From Aurantiochytrium sp. KH105 (lineage: Eukaryota; Sar; Bigyra; Thraustochytrida; Thraustochytriidae), in contig BGKB01000020.1 of assembly GCA_003116975.1 (NCBI GenBank), positions 62,001-126,000 of the forward strand: a stretch of 64,000 nucleotides of DNA, read 5' to 3'. Numbering within the stretch: the stretch's first letter is position 1; every line of letters begins with the position of its first letter. Under the pieces are notes generated by a model that searched no databases, was not told where the DNA came from, and was given only the letters and a program-made list of their open reading frames with translations. Position numbers and translations under genes: made by a program. Shown piece after piece: positions 48,586 to 57,574 of this stretch.

Positions 48586-50445
48586 TTGGCGCGGCTGCGG
48601 CCGCCGAGGGAGCGTCCACTTTTCGGTACGCCTCTTCGAGGTGCAGCTGCGGCCGGCACGAAAGAGAATACCTTTGCTAATCGCAGGAGGTATCGTCGGC
48701 CTGTCTGGGAAAAGTTCGCCGGGAAGAGGACCACCGATTGTTTCAAGAGGCTTGGCTGCTTTTTCGTGGTAAGGCGACCGGATTGTTGCACCCCGACCAA
48801 TCGTCGACCATCGGAGTTTCATTTTTCTTTTCATTTTTCTTTTTCTTCTCTTTTTCTCCTTTCCAAGGGGGAAAAAGGAAACTTGCCTGCTGGCTGCTCG
48901 AAGCAGCCACAGAAGAAAAATAAAGGGAAAGAAAAAAGGAAAGAAAAAAGAAGGGGCGAAAGCCGGCGATCCCGGCCTTCAAGCCTGGATGGCTGCCGCT
49001 TTTGCTGTGCAAGACAGTGTCAGCTGCACATTCACCTCTCCGACAGCAAGACGTTATACGCATGCAGAAGTGCTGCTCCAGAGGCGACAACGAACAGTTG
49101 CGCGGCAGGCCAACCAGCTGCAGAACGTTCGCGTGGCGGCGTCGCGGCGAGAGACAGACGCAAGACAGACAGCCGGACAGGCAGGGGCGGCCCCACCCAC
49201 ACCTGGGGCGCGTGCCCTTCCTCACGGGCTCCATGGACGCCCTCTGCCGCCCCGCACCTGGCTACTTTTCGCGTCGACTTTGCCGCGGTGCACGGAGCGG
49301 TGCACTGCAAAGTGCTGCGCTGCGGGCCAGTGACGCTCATGCGGGGCGTGGACACCGCGCGTGTGCACGCCACCACCGGCAGATGCTCTAGAAGCAAATA
49401 GCGTTAACCCCTACGGCCCTGCGCGCTGGGGGACGTGCGTAGATCGTCTCCTCTGGCACCGCTTGTGCACGAATCCACTTCTTTGTGCAGCCCCCTTCCT
49501 GCCTCGCACTTGCACAGCTTCTGGAGCTGTTCGTGCATCCATCCCAGCTCAGTCCTTGCTGTCGCATCGCGTGCCAAGGGCCATGATTGCTGGTGCTTTT
49601 GCTCACTCGCTTGTTGCTGCTGCTCCTGCGCCTTGCAATGCCATGCCTTCTCGTCGCTTTCTCTCAATACCACCTACTTTGATTGCGACCGCCGCGACAT
49701 CTGCGCCAGGCAGAGATGGCGCATGGGCTCGTTACGCCTACTAAGTACCAGCTAGGCTTTCTTGCTTTCTTGCCTGCCTGCTGTCGCTTTATCACAAGCT
49801 AGCTTGCAGTGTTTGCTCGCTTGCCTGCCTCGAAGGCGGGGCGGTTCACCCTTCTCGAGCGCCCATACTGCGGTGAGTTGTCTCGCGGTGCTCGTCTCGC
49901 GGTACGGCGGCGCTTGTATCGACCGGACCAAGCAAGCGAGCAAGCAAGCAGTGCAGCAGTGTAGCGCTCCGACCATGGCGAGTGCAAGGCGGACACTGCG
50001 AGTCAAAACATGCGATCTTGCCGGTCCGAAGAGGTGATGAAAGCAATTTCGCCATTTTCGGGCTCTTGTCTCGCGCGGCGGCTGCACCAGCGGCTCCAGA
50101 CGCGCTGCGGAGGACCGGGAGGCCTGGGGCGCAAGGGGGTAGCGGAGCGGAACGACAGGGTCTTGACGGGAGTGCCGTGCCGAGGCCGTGCCGGGCTGGG
50201 CTGGGCTTGGCTGGGCTGCTGGAGCGGCTGCGTGCGGCACGGTCAGCAACCAATCAAGCGGTGGAATTTTTCCCCTACTCAGCCCCTTCTCCCTTTCTAC
50301 GCAGCGGCCACTGCGGTGTGGCTGCTACTGGATTCATTCATTTCGGGTTTTCTTGCTTGCTGTCCTGTCAATCAAGCCCGCAGCCACCTGGCACTTGCTT
50401 CACATGCATGCATGCATATCAGCATATTCTACACAGAAGAAGGCA

Positions 50446-50490
50446 TAGACAGACAAACAGACAGACAGACAGATAGACAGACAGACAGAC
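50446..50490. repeat. (CAGA)n microsatellite
   Basis: A run of about eleven GACA/CAGA units with two single-base variants (AACA, GATA), continuing into GGAGAGAGAGAGACAGACG. Confidence 0.85.
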
Positions 50491-50910
50491 GGAGAGAGAG
50501 AGACAGACGACTGCGCGTGTGTAAATTACAGTTAGTTATAGTTAGAAAGCAGCGAGCTTGCTCGGAGTCGGAGAAAAGCGGAGAGAGACAGACTCGGAGA
50601 GAGAAGGAGAGAGAGAGAGAGACTCGGAGAGTCCACTTTTCCGACTCTGGACGCCGACCACTACCTAACATGCTCCACCCTTGTCAGATTCTTTACGCCC
50701 TAGCTTCGCATGGCTTTGCTTTTAGCTTCGCTCAGCGTGGCTTCTCCCCGCCTAGGCCAGCCAGAGCTAGCTCGCTCGATCGCGCCGCAGGGCCGCGACG
50801 CGCCGCAGGGCCGCGACGCGCCGGCTCGATCGCCCTGGCCCGCCGCAGTGGCCGGTGCAGCTCGCTGTGGCTGTCGCCGGTCGCAGCCAGTGCAGGCGTC
50901 CATTCCAATT

Positions 50911-50985
50911 ATTCCATTCCATTCCATTCCATTCCATTCCATTCCATTCCATTCCATTCCATTCCATTCTATTCTATTCCATTCC
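50911..50985. repeat. (ATTCC)n pentamer satellite-like array, about 15 copies
   Basis: A run of ATTCC units, perfect for most of its length with two ATTCT variants near the right end. The unit is the same pentamer that builds simple satellite DNA in other eukaryotes, here as a short array between GC-rich flanks. Confidence 0.9.
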
Positions 50986-51445
50986 CTCCGCGTCGCTCCT
51001 CTTTCTTTCTTCCTCCGCCCTTCTTCCTCCTTTTCTGTCCACTCCGCTGCTCCGCTCTTTTCAAAATAAAAATAGATGAAAATAAATAAATCCAATGAAT
51101 GATGAATAAAAAGAAATTGCTCCCCGCGTTGTGGCCGCAGCAGAAGTCAGCCCTCTCCCCTTGCAGCGCTCTGGACGATCAAAAAAAACAAGCATGCACG
51201 AGCAGGGTCGCTGCTTCCTCGCCCTCTCGCCCCTTCGTTCCCCCCTTCCCTCGCGCACGCTCCCTCTCCCAGCCCCTCGTTGCAGCCAGAGATCGATCGC
51301 GCGCCGCGGACTCGAAGCGAGTCAATGTGCCTTGCTCTTTTCTTTCTTTTCTTTCTTTTTTTTTCTTTCTTTTTTCCCCCTCTTCACGCCGCCGTGCCAC
51401 CGCGCGCTGCTGCTGCTCGGCTCGCCGCCAGTCCCGCGCGGCGCC

Positions 51446-51479
51446 CTCCCTCCCTCCCTCCCTCCCTCCCTCCCTCCCT
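51446..51479. repeat. (CCCT)n microsatellite
   Basis: About eight CCCT units following GCGGCG and ending before ATGTGCC. Confidence 0.85.
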
Positions 51480-52846
51480 ATGTGCCTGCGCGGCCGCCGG
51501 AGTGGACTCGGCCTCGGCCTCGCGCCGCGCCGTGTTTCGTCTCGACTGGTCTCGGCTCCCGTCTCGTCGCGCGCGCCCCGCACCGAGGTGGACGAGGACT
51601 TGGGGAAGGAGGGCGGCCGCTGGACGGGGCGGCAGGGCGGCTCCGGGGAGGCAGCAGCAGGATGGCAGGTAGCGGCAGCAGCGCGGGCGGCCGGCTGGCT
51701 GGCTGACTGGCGTGGCTGGTGGGCGCGGCGCGGGCGGGTTGGGCTAGCTGCAGGTCTGGTTGGGTTGAGCCGGGCTGATGGCTGCGAGAGCGAGAGCTGC
51801 AGACCGGGAGGAAGCAGCAGCAGGAAGGGAGATGGAGATTGAGAAGAAAATAGAAAAAGAGAATTGAAAGAGAATTGAAAAGAAAGGAAATGGGAGAGAA
51901 AGGGAAAAAAGGAGTCGGGTTTAGAAAAGGGAAGGACCCGCGTCGCAGGCTGGCTGGCTGCTCTGCCGGCTGCTCCCAGCTGCCCTCGCTCGCTCGCTCG
52001 CTCGCTCGCTGCACGGCTTCGCACGCCCCGCACTATGCCCTGCCACTGCTGTCATCAGCCAGCTGCAGCTAGCTAGTAGCAGCAGCACAGCGAGCTGAAG
52101 CGAGCTGCGCTGCCTGCGCACGCACGCGCGCACCGGGACAGCAGCGGGCGCGCACCGCGGTGTCGGAGGGGCGCGCGGGACCCGCCGCACCGCCGCTGCA
52201 GGGACTGTGGGAGACGGAGGGCGCGGTCGCAGCCCGAGTGAGTGCCTGCGCGTGAGTGGGCGCGCACCCGAGTGAGAGGGGGGAAGGAGGGAGGTGCGGG
52301 GGAGAGAGCGAGAGGGGGAGAGAGAGCGGGCGCGGTGCTGCTTTGCTTCGGGCAGGCAAAGAAAGAATCCCTCTTTTCCTTTTCCCCTTCTTCCTTTTTT
52401 TCTTTCCTTTTCTTTCTTTTATCCTTTTTTTTCTTTTCTTTGGGCGGCGGTGCTGGCGCGAAGAGGGAGGAGAGGGAGGGGGAGGGAGCGCGAGTGCCGG
52501 TGCTGGAGCGGGGCGCCCCGGTGCGAGACCAAAGCCGCAACGGTGTCAGCAGGCAGGCGCGGAGGCAGGCAAGCAAGCAGGCAGACAGCCAGACAGCCAG
52601 GCGGAGACGCAGACGGACTGCGCGGTCGCTCGCGAGCGAGCCAGCGAGCTAGCGCAGCCAGCCCAGGTGCGAGACTGGTAGCGACGCGAGCACACGCACG
52701 CGCACGCGCAAGCGCACAGGTGCTTGCTTGCTTTTGCACCTGCACAACGAACTCCCCTCACCCCCGCGCGGCCCACTTTTTGGCGAACAGAGCAGAGCGT
52801 AAGCGCGAGCGAGGAATACAGAGAGGCAATTGCAGAACCTGCAACC

Positions 52847-54325
52847 ATGAGCGGGGGCAAGAACAACAACAGCAACAACAAGAACAAAGGTAACGCGAAC
52901 AAGAGGGCGTTCGGCCAGGACTCGACCCCCTTCGATCAACAGCAACATCAGTATCACCAGCAACAACAAAAGGCTCTCTTCAAGAAGCACCGCAGCGACG
53001 ATGCCTCGTACGCCTCGCAAAAGACGACGATGATTCCGCCAGAGCTCGACACCTCGGCGCACTCGAACGCCTTCGACATGCTCAAAAATGAGGATGATCG
53101 CACCCCTCTCGGTAGCCCCGCGACGCCTGCTAACATGCACATCTCCAGCAACCTCGCCGCTGCCGCTGCCGCCGCCGCCGCGAACGGCCATGGAGGAAAT
53201 CCGCCTCCACCCCCACCACCACCCCCGACCAACAACGCCCCCTTTACCAATCAGCTCGCCATGATGCAGCAGCAGCAGCAACAGCAGCTACTCCAAGAAC
53301 AGGAGCAGGCCGCGGCCGCGAGCGCCCAGAACAGCGCCAAGCCTTTCTCTTGCACAAAGTGCACCCGTTCCTTTGCCACGAATTCCGGACTTGAGAGCCA
53401 CGTTCTCAATGTTCACATCAACAAGAAGGTCTACGAGTGCCCTCAGTGCAGCAAGAAGTTCTCCGCCAACGGCAGCCTTAAGCGCCACGTTGAAACCGTG
53501 CATAACCGCAAACGCGATTTCCAGTGCCTGCGCTGCGGAAAGCTCTTTGCGCTCAAGCACCACCTCAAGAACCACATGATCACCGTTCACCACGAAAAGA
53601 ACGTCGATCTTTCCAATGTCAAGCCCATCACCCGGCGCCAGACACCTTCGCCCCAGCATCATCAGCTCCCCAGTCATGCCTCGCCCCCGGCACCGTCTTC
53701 CTCCCCCTCGGGCCCACTCACCTCGGCCTCGCTCGCGCCCTCGGCCCGTCAGGAGCGCCGCGAGAGCTCTTACTCGGTCTCATCATTCAGTGGCTTCTCG
53801 GCGCCTTTTCTCGGCATGCTGGCCAGCAACTCCTCTGCGAATGGCTCTTCCCACATGCCTTCGCTCCTCGACATGGGCGGCATGCTCGGTGCCAACGCCA
53901 CCCACGCAGCCATGCAATCTCTCGCCGGCGCAAACAACTCCCACAATGACGACCACTCGTCCTCGGCCATGCCCACCTCCATGTACGACCCCAACACCAC
54001 TGCGGATTTTCGCAACCTCCTTGGCAATCTCAATTACGGCTTGCCTTCGCAAGAGGAGGATCATGTGCAGAGCACTCTGTCCTCGCTCACCAACCCGGGG
54101 TCAAACAGCTTTGTTCCCGAGGACAGTTTTGCCTCGCTCATGAGCAGCTACAACAGTAGCTACAACAACAGAGACCAAGCCCAACAGCGGCGGACATCCT
54201 TTTTTGAGACCGCCCCCGTCCATCCCTTCAACACATTTGGCAACGGCTTCAACTCGGACAAGTCCTATCCGGGCATCCCCTCCATTCCTTCCATGCCCTC
54301 CACCTCGTCAAATAGCGGCAATTAG
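52847..54325 (+). CDS. C2H2 zinc-finger transcription factor (three fingers)
   Basis: The product is 492 residues from ATG 52847 in good context (GCAACCATGA). The N-terminal 165 residues are disordered: Asn-rich (NNNSNNKNKGN), Gln-rich, a poly-Ala run, a poly-Pro run and a second poly-Gln. Three tandem C2H2 fingers span about 167-252: FSCTKCTRSFATNSGLESHV with the H-x4-H spacing, YECPQCSKKFSANGSLKRHV and FQCLRCGKLFALKHHLKNHM. The linkers (NKKVYEC, NRKRDFQC) differ from TGEKP. The rest is Ser/Pro/Asn-rich, typical of activation or repression regions. A sequence-specific DNA-binding regulator is the straightforward inference; targets are unknown. It sits behind the longest gene-free stretch of the window, which suggests extensive upstream control or a long leader. 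Confidence 0.85.
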   Translation: MSGGKNNNSNNKNKGNANKRAFGQDSTPFDQQQHQYHQQQQKALFKKHRSDDASYASQKTTMIPPELDTSAHSNAFDMLKNEDDRTPLGSPATPANMHISSNLAAAAAAAAANGHGGNPPPPPPPPPTNNAPFTNQLAMMQQQQQQQLLQEQEQAAAASAQNSAKPFSCTKCTRSFATNSGLESHVLNVHINKKVYECPQCSKKFSANGSLKRHVETVHNRKRDFQCLRCGKLFALKHHLKNHMITVHHEKNVDLSNVKPITRRQTPSPQHHQLPSHASPPAPSSSPSGPLTSASLAPSARQERRESSYSVSSFSGFSAPFLGMLASNSSANGSSHMPSLLDMGGMLGANATHAAMQSLAGANNSHNDDHSSSAMPTSMYDPNTTADFRNLLGNLNYGLPSQEEDHVQSTLSSLTNPGSNSFVPEDSFASLMSSYNSSYNNRDQAQQRRTSFFETAPVHPFNTFGNGFNSDKSYPGIPSIPSMPSTSSNSGN

Positions 54326-54847
54326 GCAGTCCGCGAATGCCATATGCAATCTCACAACGTCGCGCAGCTTTGAACGTCAGCTCACGACTTTTCCCGCTAA
54401 TCACTTTGACGACCACGTCCATTGTGGAAATCATATCTCTCTCTCTACCTGTCTTGCAACAGAACGCCGCACCCATGGGGATCCCTAAACGGGTCACGGG
54501 TAGCCTTTGCCCGAGTCGGTCCGTTCTGGATCATTCGAGCATGTCTGTGTTTGTGTCTCAATTATATTTTATACTGTCTGCCTCTCTGGGAATGCTCCTC
54601 TTATGTCTTGCCTGGCTCCCGCTTTCATTCAGCAATCGCGCTTTGACGTGGCGCCACCTCAGTGTCAAACGCAGGATGCCAATACCATGCCAGACGGCTG
54701 CGCCCTTCACTAAACAAACGTGTTTCAACGTCTACACACGGTGCACCGTGCACTTGGCAGTTGAGCGTGCTTTCGATCATCACGTTCTTATCATTCTTTC
54801 CTTTCTTTTTTTCTTCTGACAGAAACTTTTATTACTATCGCTCTCTT
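54326..54847. other. Intergenic region between convergent C2H2 and TRAPPC2L genes
   Basis: About 520 bp with no supported gene. The open frames here are short and motif-free. A TTTCTTTTTTTCTTC tract near 54797-54820 lies close to the 3' end of TRAPPC2L. Confidence 0.5.
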
Positions 54848-55779
54848 TTAAGCTGTATTCGAAGGGGCCGTCTGCACATCGTGCACGAGGCTCTCCACGA
54901 GTTCTTCGAAACCCTGAAGTAGCTCAGGATGACGCGCTGTCTTTCGTCCCGGTGGCCCGATCAAAATACCTTCCGGCGATTCTTCATTCACCACTGCTCC
55001 CTTCTCGTCTCCTTCGTTACCCAGTTGCAACGCAGAGCCAAGCTCCAGAAATGGGTTGGAAACCGTGTCCACGTATGCATTGTACAGCGACTGTAAAGTA
55101 TTTGCAAGACAGAGTAAGTCGATCAGTCGGTCATTCAACACTCGCACGCACGCGTGTGAGGACAAAGTCGTTCACACACCACGACAAAACATCTCGAGAT
55201 GTAAGTCCAAAACGACCTATGTGCTCAGCTCATGCTCAGGCTCACTTACGCTCAGGTAGGCCTCCATGACAGCGTCGTCAGGAACTGCATATCCGCAGGC
55301 TTCCGCATCCAAAACGACCATTGTCTTAACCAGCGAATTCGAGGCATGGCCAAAGACAGCATATCCATCAACGAGATTCAACAGGCCCAAATACGACTTG
55401 CGCGAGCCCCTTCGCCGATTCGTGCGGAGCTCATCAATCGCATCCAATGCGCTGTGAATCACCAACAAAAGGTCAAGAGAATCTTTCTCGGCCTCATCAT
55501 CAAAACGCTTCAGAAACAATGGAGCGTTCTGTGCGCGTGAAGTCAACGCGTTAGCTCACACTTGTTCATGACAGTAACGCCTGGCTCGATCCCTGCGCGA
55601 CCTCCAACCCCAACCCCAACCCTGACAAAGCTAGTAGCTAGCGAGCTCGACCGACTGTTCTCCAAATCCAGGTCAATCGTCGTCGTAGCCGCGCCTAACC
55701 AACGTACCACGCCGTCAACAAAGGCGACCGCTACGGTCTTGGCGCCACCTAGGCGTCCGGGCGCGCCAGCTCCCGACAT
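54848..55779 (-). CDS. TRAPPC2L: TRAPP complex subunit 2-like protein, three exons
   Basis: Exons on the minus strand are 55779-55708, 55528-55250 and 55090-54848, all joined in phase 0, giving 197 residues. Exon 1 reads MSGAGAPGRLGGAKTVAVAF then VDGV; exon 2 continues NAPLFLKRFDDEAEKDSLDL, with the family landmarks LLVIHSALDAIDE, YLGLLNLVDGYAVFGHASNS and VKTMVVLDAEACG; exon 3 supplies SLYNAYVDTVSNPFLELGS, matching the SYxDxxxNPF end of TRAPPC2L. The fold is a longin-type (sedlin-like) domain, and the protein is a core-associated TRAPP subunit needed for Golgi and endosomal tethering. A C-terminal tail of about 60 residues goes beyond the usual 140. Exon 1 was deduced from the GTACGT donor and the need for an N-terminal beta strand, so it is less certain than exons 2-3. 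It is divergent from the CRYZL1-like gene (356 bp). Confidence 0.75.
55091..55249 (-). other. Intron 2 of TRAPPC2L (159 bp, GT-AG)
   Basis: Donor CTGAGC|GTAAGTGAG and acceptor ACTTTACAG|TCGCTG, phase 0. Joining the flanks recreates the TRAPPC2L segment AYLS-SLYNAYVDT. Confidence 0.85.
55529..55707 (-). other. Intron 1 of TRAPPC2L (179 bp, GT-AG)
   Basis: Donor GGCGTG|GTACGTTGG and acceptor CGCGCACAG|AACGCTCC, phase 0, with a GCTAACG branch-site-like sequence about 25 bp before the acceptor. An intron is required because exon 2 has an in-frame stop just upstream and no ATG. Confidence 0.65.
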
Positions 55780-56135
55780 GCGCGCGCTCCCGCCCTCCGC
55801 AGCGCGCGCGACCGCGGACATCCGGCCGCGACCGAAGCAAAGCAAAGCAAAGCAAAGCAAAGCAAGAGCGAACTTGATCTGGTCTGGTCGCGCTGCTGCT
55901 TTCCTCCGCGACGCCGCAGGGAAAAGGAGAAGAGCACATCGATCAAGGTCAAGCCTAATGTCGAGCTCCGAAGCAAAGCTGACAGAGCTGAGCGAAAGGA
56001 AAGAGAACGCGAAAGCCGGGCTGCGAGAGCGCGCGCGCGTGCAAACAAGAGAGAGAGAGAGAGAGAGCGAGAGAGGAAGAGGGAGAGAGAGCGAGCAGGA
56101 GAAGAGAAAGAATTTGTCCTTGGGAGCAAACAAAC
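55780..56135. promoter_or_regulatory. Divergent upstream region of TRAPPC2L and the CRYZL1-like gene
   Basis: A 356-bp region between two divergent ATGs. It carries an (AGCAA)n tract at 55835-55865 (56-86 bp upstream of TRAPPC2L) and a (GA)n run at 56050-56068 (about 70-85 bp upstream of the other ATG). A bidirectional promoter is inferred from position. Confidence 0.5.
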
Positions 56136-57317
56136 ATGCGCACGCTGGCCAGCGACGCCACGGGCGCAATCGTGCTCTGCGAAAAAGTGAGTGCAAACAA
56201 ATCTATACACGCTGCGTCTGGACACGACACGATACTAACCAATCGACGCCGGCACGTCAAACGCCAGACGTTAGAGTGCTCACGCCCTGGCCCTCAGCAG
56301 GTCCTTGTTAAGGTCTCGGCCTGCCACATTGCCGGACTGACGGATAATGACCCGGATGGTGACCACGAGACCTCACCCAAGATCCTGACTGGGCAGGCGG
56401 TTGGCAAGGTCTCTGCTGTCGGCGACGCAGTGTCCCGATGCGCTGTCGGTGACTTTGTTCTCTTCTTTCATGACGAAGCCTGCGCCGAACAAGTCCTTGT
56501 CGAAGAATCCCAGATCGCGCGCAAACCGCACGCTCTCGATGCTGCCCTTGTCGCTGCAGCACTTAAACCCGCAGTCGAAGTTTATACCGCCCTCTATTAC
56601 AAAATGCGCATCGAGGCAGACGACACCGTGCTCATCACGGATCCACTCTCTGCGCGTGGGCGCTTTGCTGCGCAACTTGCCGCTCACCACGGTGCGGTCC
56701 CGGTCATGCTCTCCTTCACCGCCCAGGCCGATGCAGAGGCTGCAACCGATAACACAGATTCCCATGCTCAGACGATCGAGATACCAGGGCTCGACGCGTA
56801 TGGAGCATCCACAACAGATATGGATGCAAGTGGTCTGGCATGGCAAGAATGGCAGACTGCCGCTCTTGATAGGGTCCGAGAGTGCACGAGCGGACTCGGC
56901 TTTGACCATGTACTTGATTGCGGTTTGCCCATAGAATTGTTCCAACCTGCAGGTGTCCAGAACCTTCCTAATTTGCGCTCACATTGGTTCACCTTTCTGT
57001 GTCGAGCGCTCGGAATGCACGGCACGCTCGCCACCTGCGAAGCCAAGGTTGACCTGGATGTTGAGGAAAACATGAACCTCGCTGCTCGTGGTGCGTCCAT
57101 TGGTTTTGTCAGCTTTCGCGCCTGGACTGCGAGCCCTGCGCGCCGAAATCGTCTCTTGCACATGATGGACGATATTCTTCTCAAACTCGATCAAGCCATC
57201 ATTATTGCTGACCATCCTCGCGAAGAGAGTCTCGCCAATGCGGCACGCGCTCTTAATGATCCTGACGCCAAAAACAACAACAACGATTCTCGTGCTCTCG
57301 TAGCGCGAATTCGGTAG
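56136..57317 (+). CDS. Zinc-less medium-chain dehydrogenase, CRYZL1-like quinone oxidoreductase, two exons
   Basis: Exon 1 is 56136-56186 and exon 2 is 56268-57317 (366 residues), joined in phase 0. The splice brings ...AIVLCEK next to TLECSRPGPQQVLVKVSACH, a normal MDR N-terminal strand pair. The GroES-like half continues GQAVGKVSAVGDAVSRCAVG. The nucleotide-binding half has LKPAVEVYTALYYKMRI, DDTVLITDPLSARGRFAAQL (a degenerate GxGxxG), AAHHGAVPVML and TSGLGFDHVLDCG, then LGMHGTLATCEAKVDLD. The large central segment and the FVLFFHDEACAEQVLVEESQ region match CRYZL1 better than classical zeta-crystallin. No zinc ligands are seen. NADPH-dependent reduction of quinones is the family role, but the degenerate dinucleotide motif makes activity uncertain. 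The unspliced frame is also open (81-bp intron without stop). Confidence 0.75.
   Translation: MRTLASDATGAIVLCEKVSANKSIHAASGHDTILTNRRRHVKRQTLECSRPGPQQVLVKVSACHIAGLTDNDPDGDHETSPKILTGQAVGKVSAVGDAVSRCAVGDFVLFFHDEACAEQVLVEESQIARKPHALDAALVAAALKPAVEVYTALYYKMRIEADDTVLITDPLSARGRFAAQLAAHHGAVPVMLSFTAQADAEAATDNTDSHAQTIEIPGLDAYGASTTDMDASGLAWQEWQTAALDRVRECTSGLGFDHVLDCGLPIELFQPAGVQNLPNLRSHWFTFLCRALGMHGTLATCEAKVDLDVEENMNLAARGASIGFVSFRAWTASPARRNRLLHMMDDILLKLDQAIIIADHPREESLANAARALNDPDAKNNNNDSRALVARIR
56187..56267 (+). other. 81-bp stop-free intron with exact TACTAAC branch site
   Basis: Donor GAAAAA|GTGAGTGC, branch sequence TACTAAC at 56233-56239, acceptor AAACGCCAG|ACG. Length is a multiple of three and no stop occurs in frame, so retention would add 27 residues. 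Confidence 0.8.
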
Positions 57318-57373
57318 AATGCAACGCATGTGATGGGCTGCTCAATAGCAATGACAAAAGGAAACATGACCTA

Positions 57374-57400
57374 CCCCCCCCCCCCAAAAAAAAAAAAAAA
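57374..57400. repeat. Adjacent C12 and A15 homopolymers
   Basis: About twelve C residues are followed directly by about fifteen A residues in the short convergent intergenic region after the CRYZL1-like gene. Exact lengths may be unreliable. Confidence 0.75.
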
Positions 57401-57574
57401 TAATCAAAAGCCAAGGACTTTGCCTCGGAGATGTGGGAATCAGGACCTGCAGTCTGGGTGGCGGCTCGCGCGCAATAGCATAGTCGAATCGATGGTTTAC
57501 CAGTTTATTTGTAATGAGTGTGCCACGGTTTAAATGGACAAGATCGAACGATTTGTAGTACATTTGAAGCGGAG

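Larger units (their letters stand above)
46738..52846. other. 6.1-kb gene-free, repeat-rich region upstream of the C2H2 factor gene
   Basis: This is the longest interval without a supported gene. Open frames up to 443 codons cross it (for example 48070-49401 and 50010-51089) but translate purine or pyrimidine tracts and microsatellites into Lys/Arg/Ser/Phe runs and show no domain. Contents include (GCGCA)n at 46789-46825, (CCAA)n at 47864-47894, CAGCTG runs near 47920 and 48015-48062, CATC-type runs near 48315-48415, A/G-rich 48510-48585, mixed T- and A-rich blocks 48825-48955, (CAGA)n at 50446-50490, (GA)n at 50585-50630, (ATTCC)n at 50911-50985, pyrimidine runs at 51331-51378, (CCCT)n at 51446-51479, (CGCT)n at 51987-52012 and T/C-rich 52372-52442. 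No tRNA or rRNA is evident. Confidence 0.6.

Noticed and set aside
48070-49401. 443-codon open frame in the large gene-free region
   Set aside because: It translates microsatellites and purine or pyrimidine tracts into Lys/Arg/Phe/Ser runs, has no domain, and overlapping frames on both strands are similarly long.
55606-55625. Telomere-like CCAACC/CCCAA repeats
   Set aside because: Only about three irregular units, internal to TRAPPC2L intron 1; more likely a chance low-complexity run.
55543-56196. 217-codon minus-strand open frame crossing TRAPPC2L exon 1
   Set aside because: Only its 24 codons from ATG 55779 to the GTACGT donor fit TRAPPC2L; the rest is upstream repeat and intron sequence.
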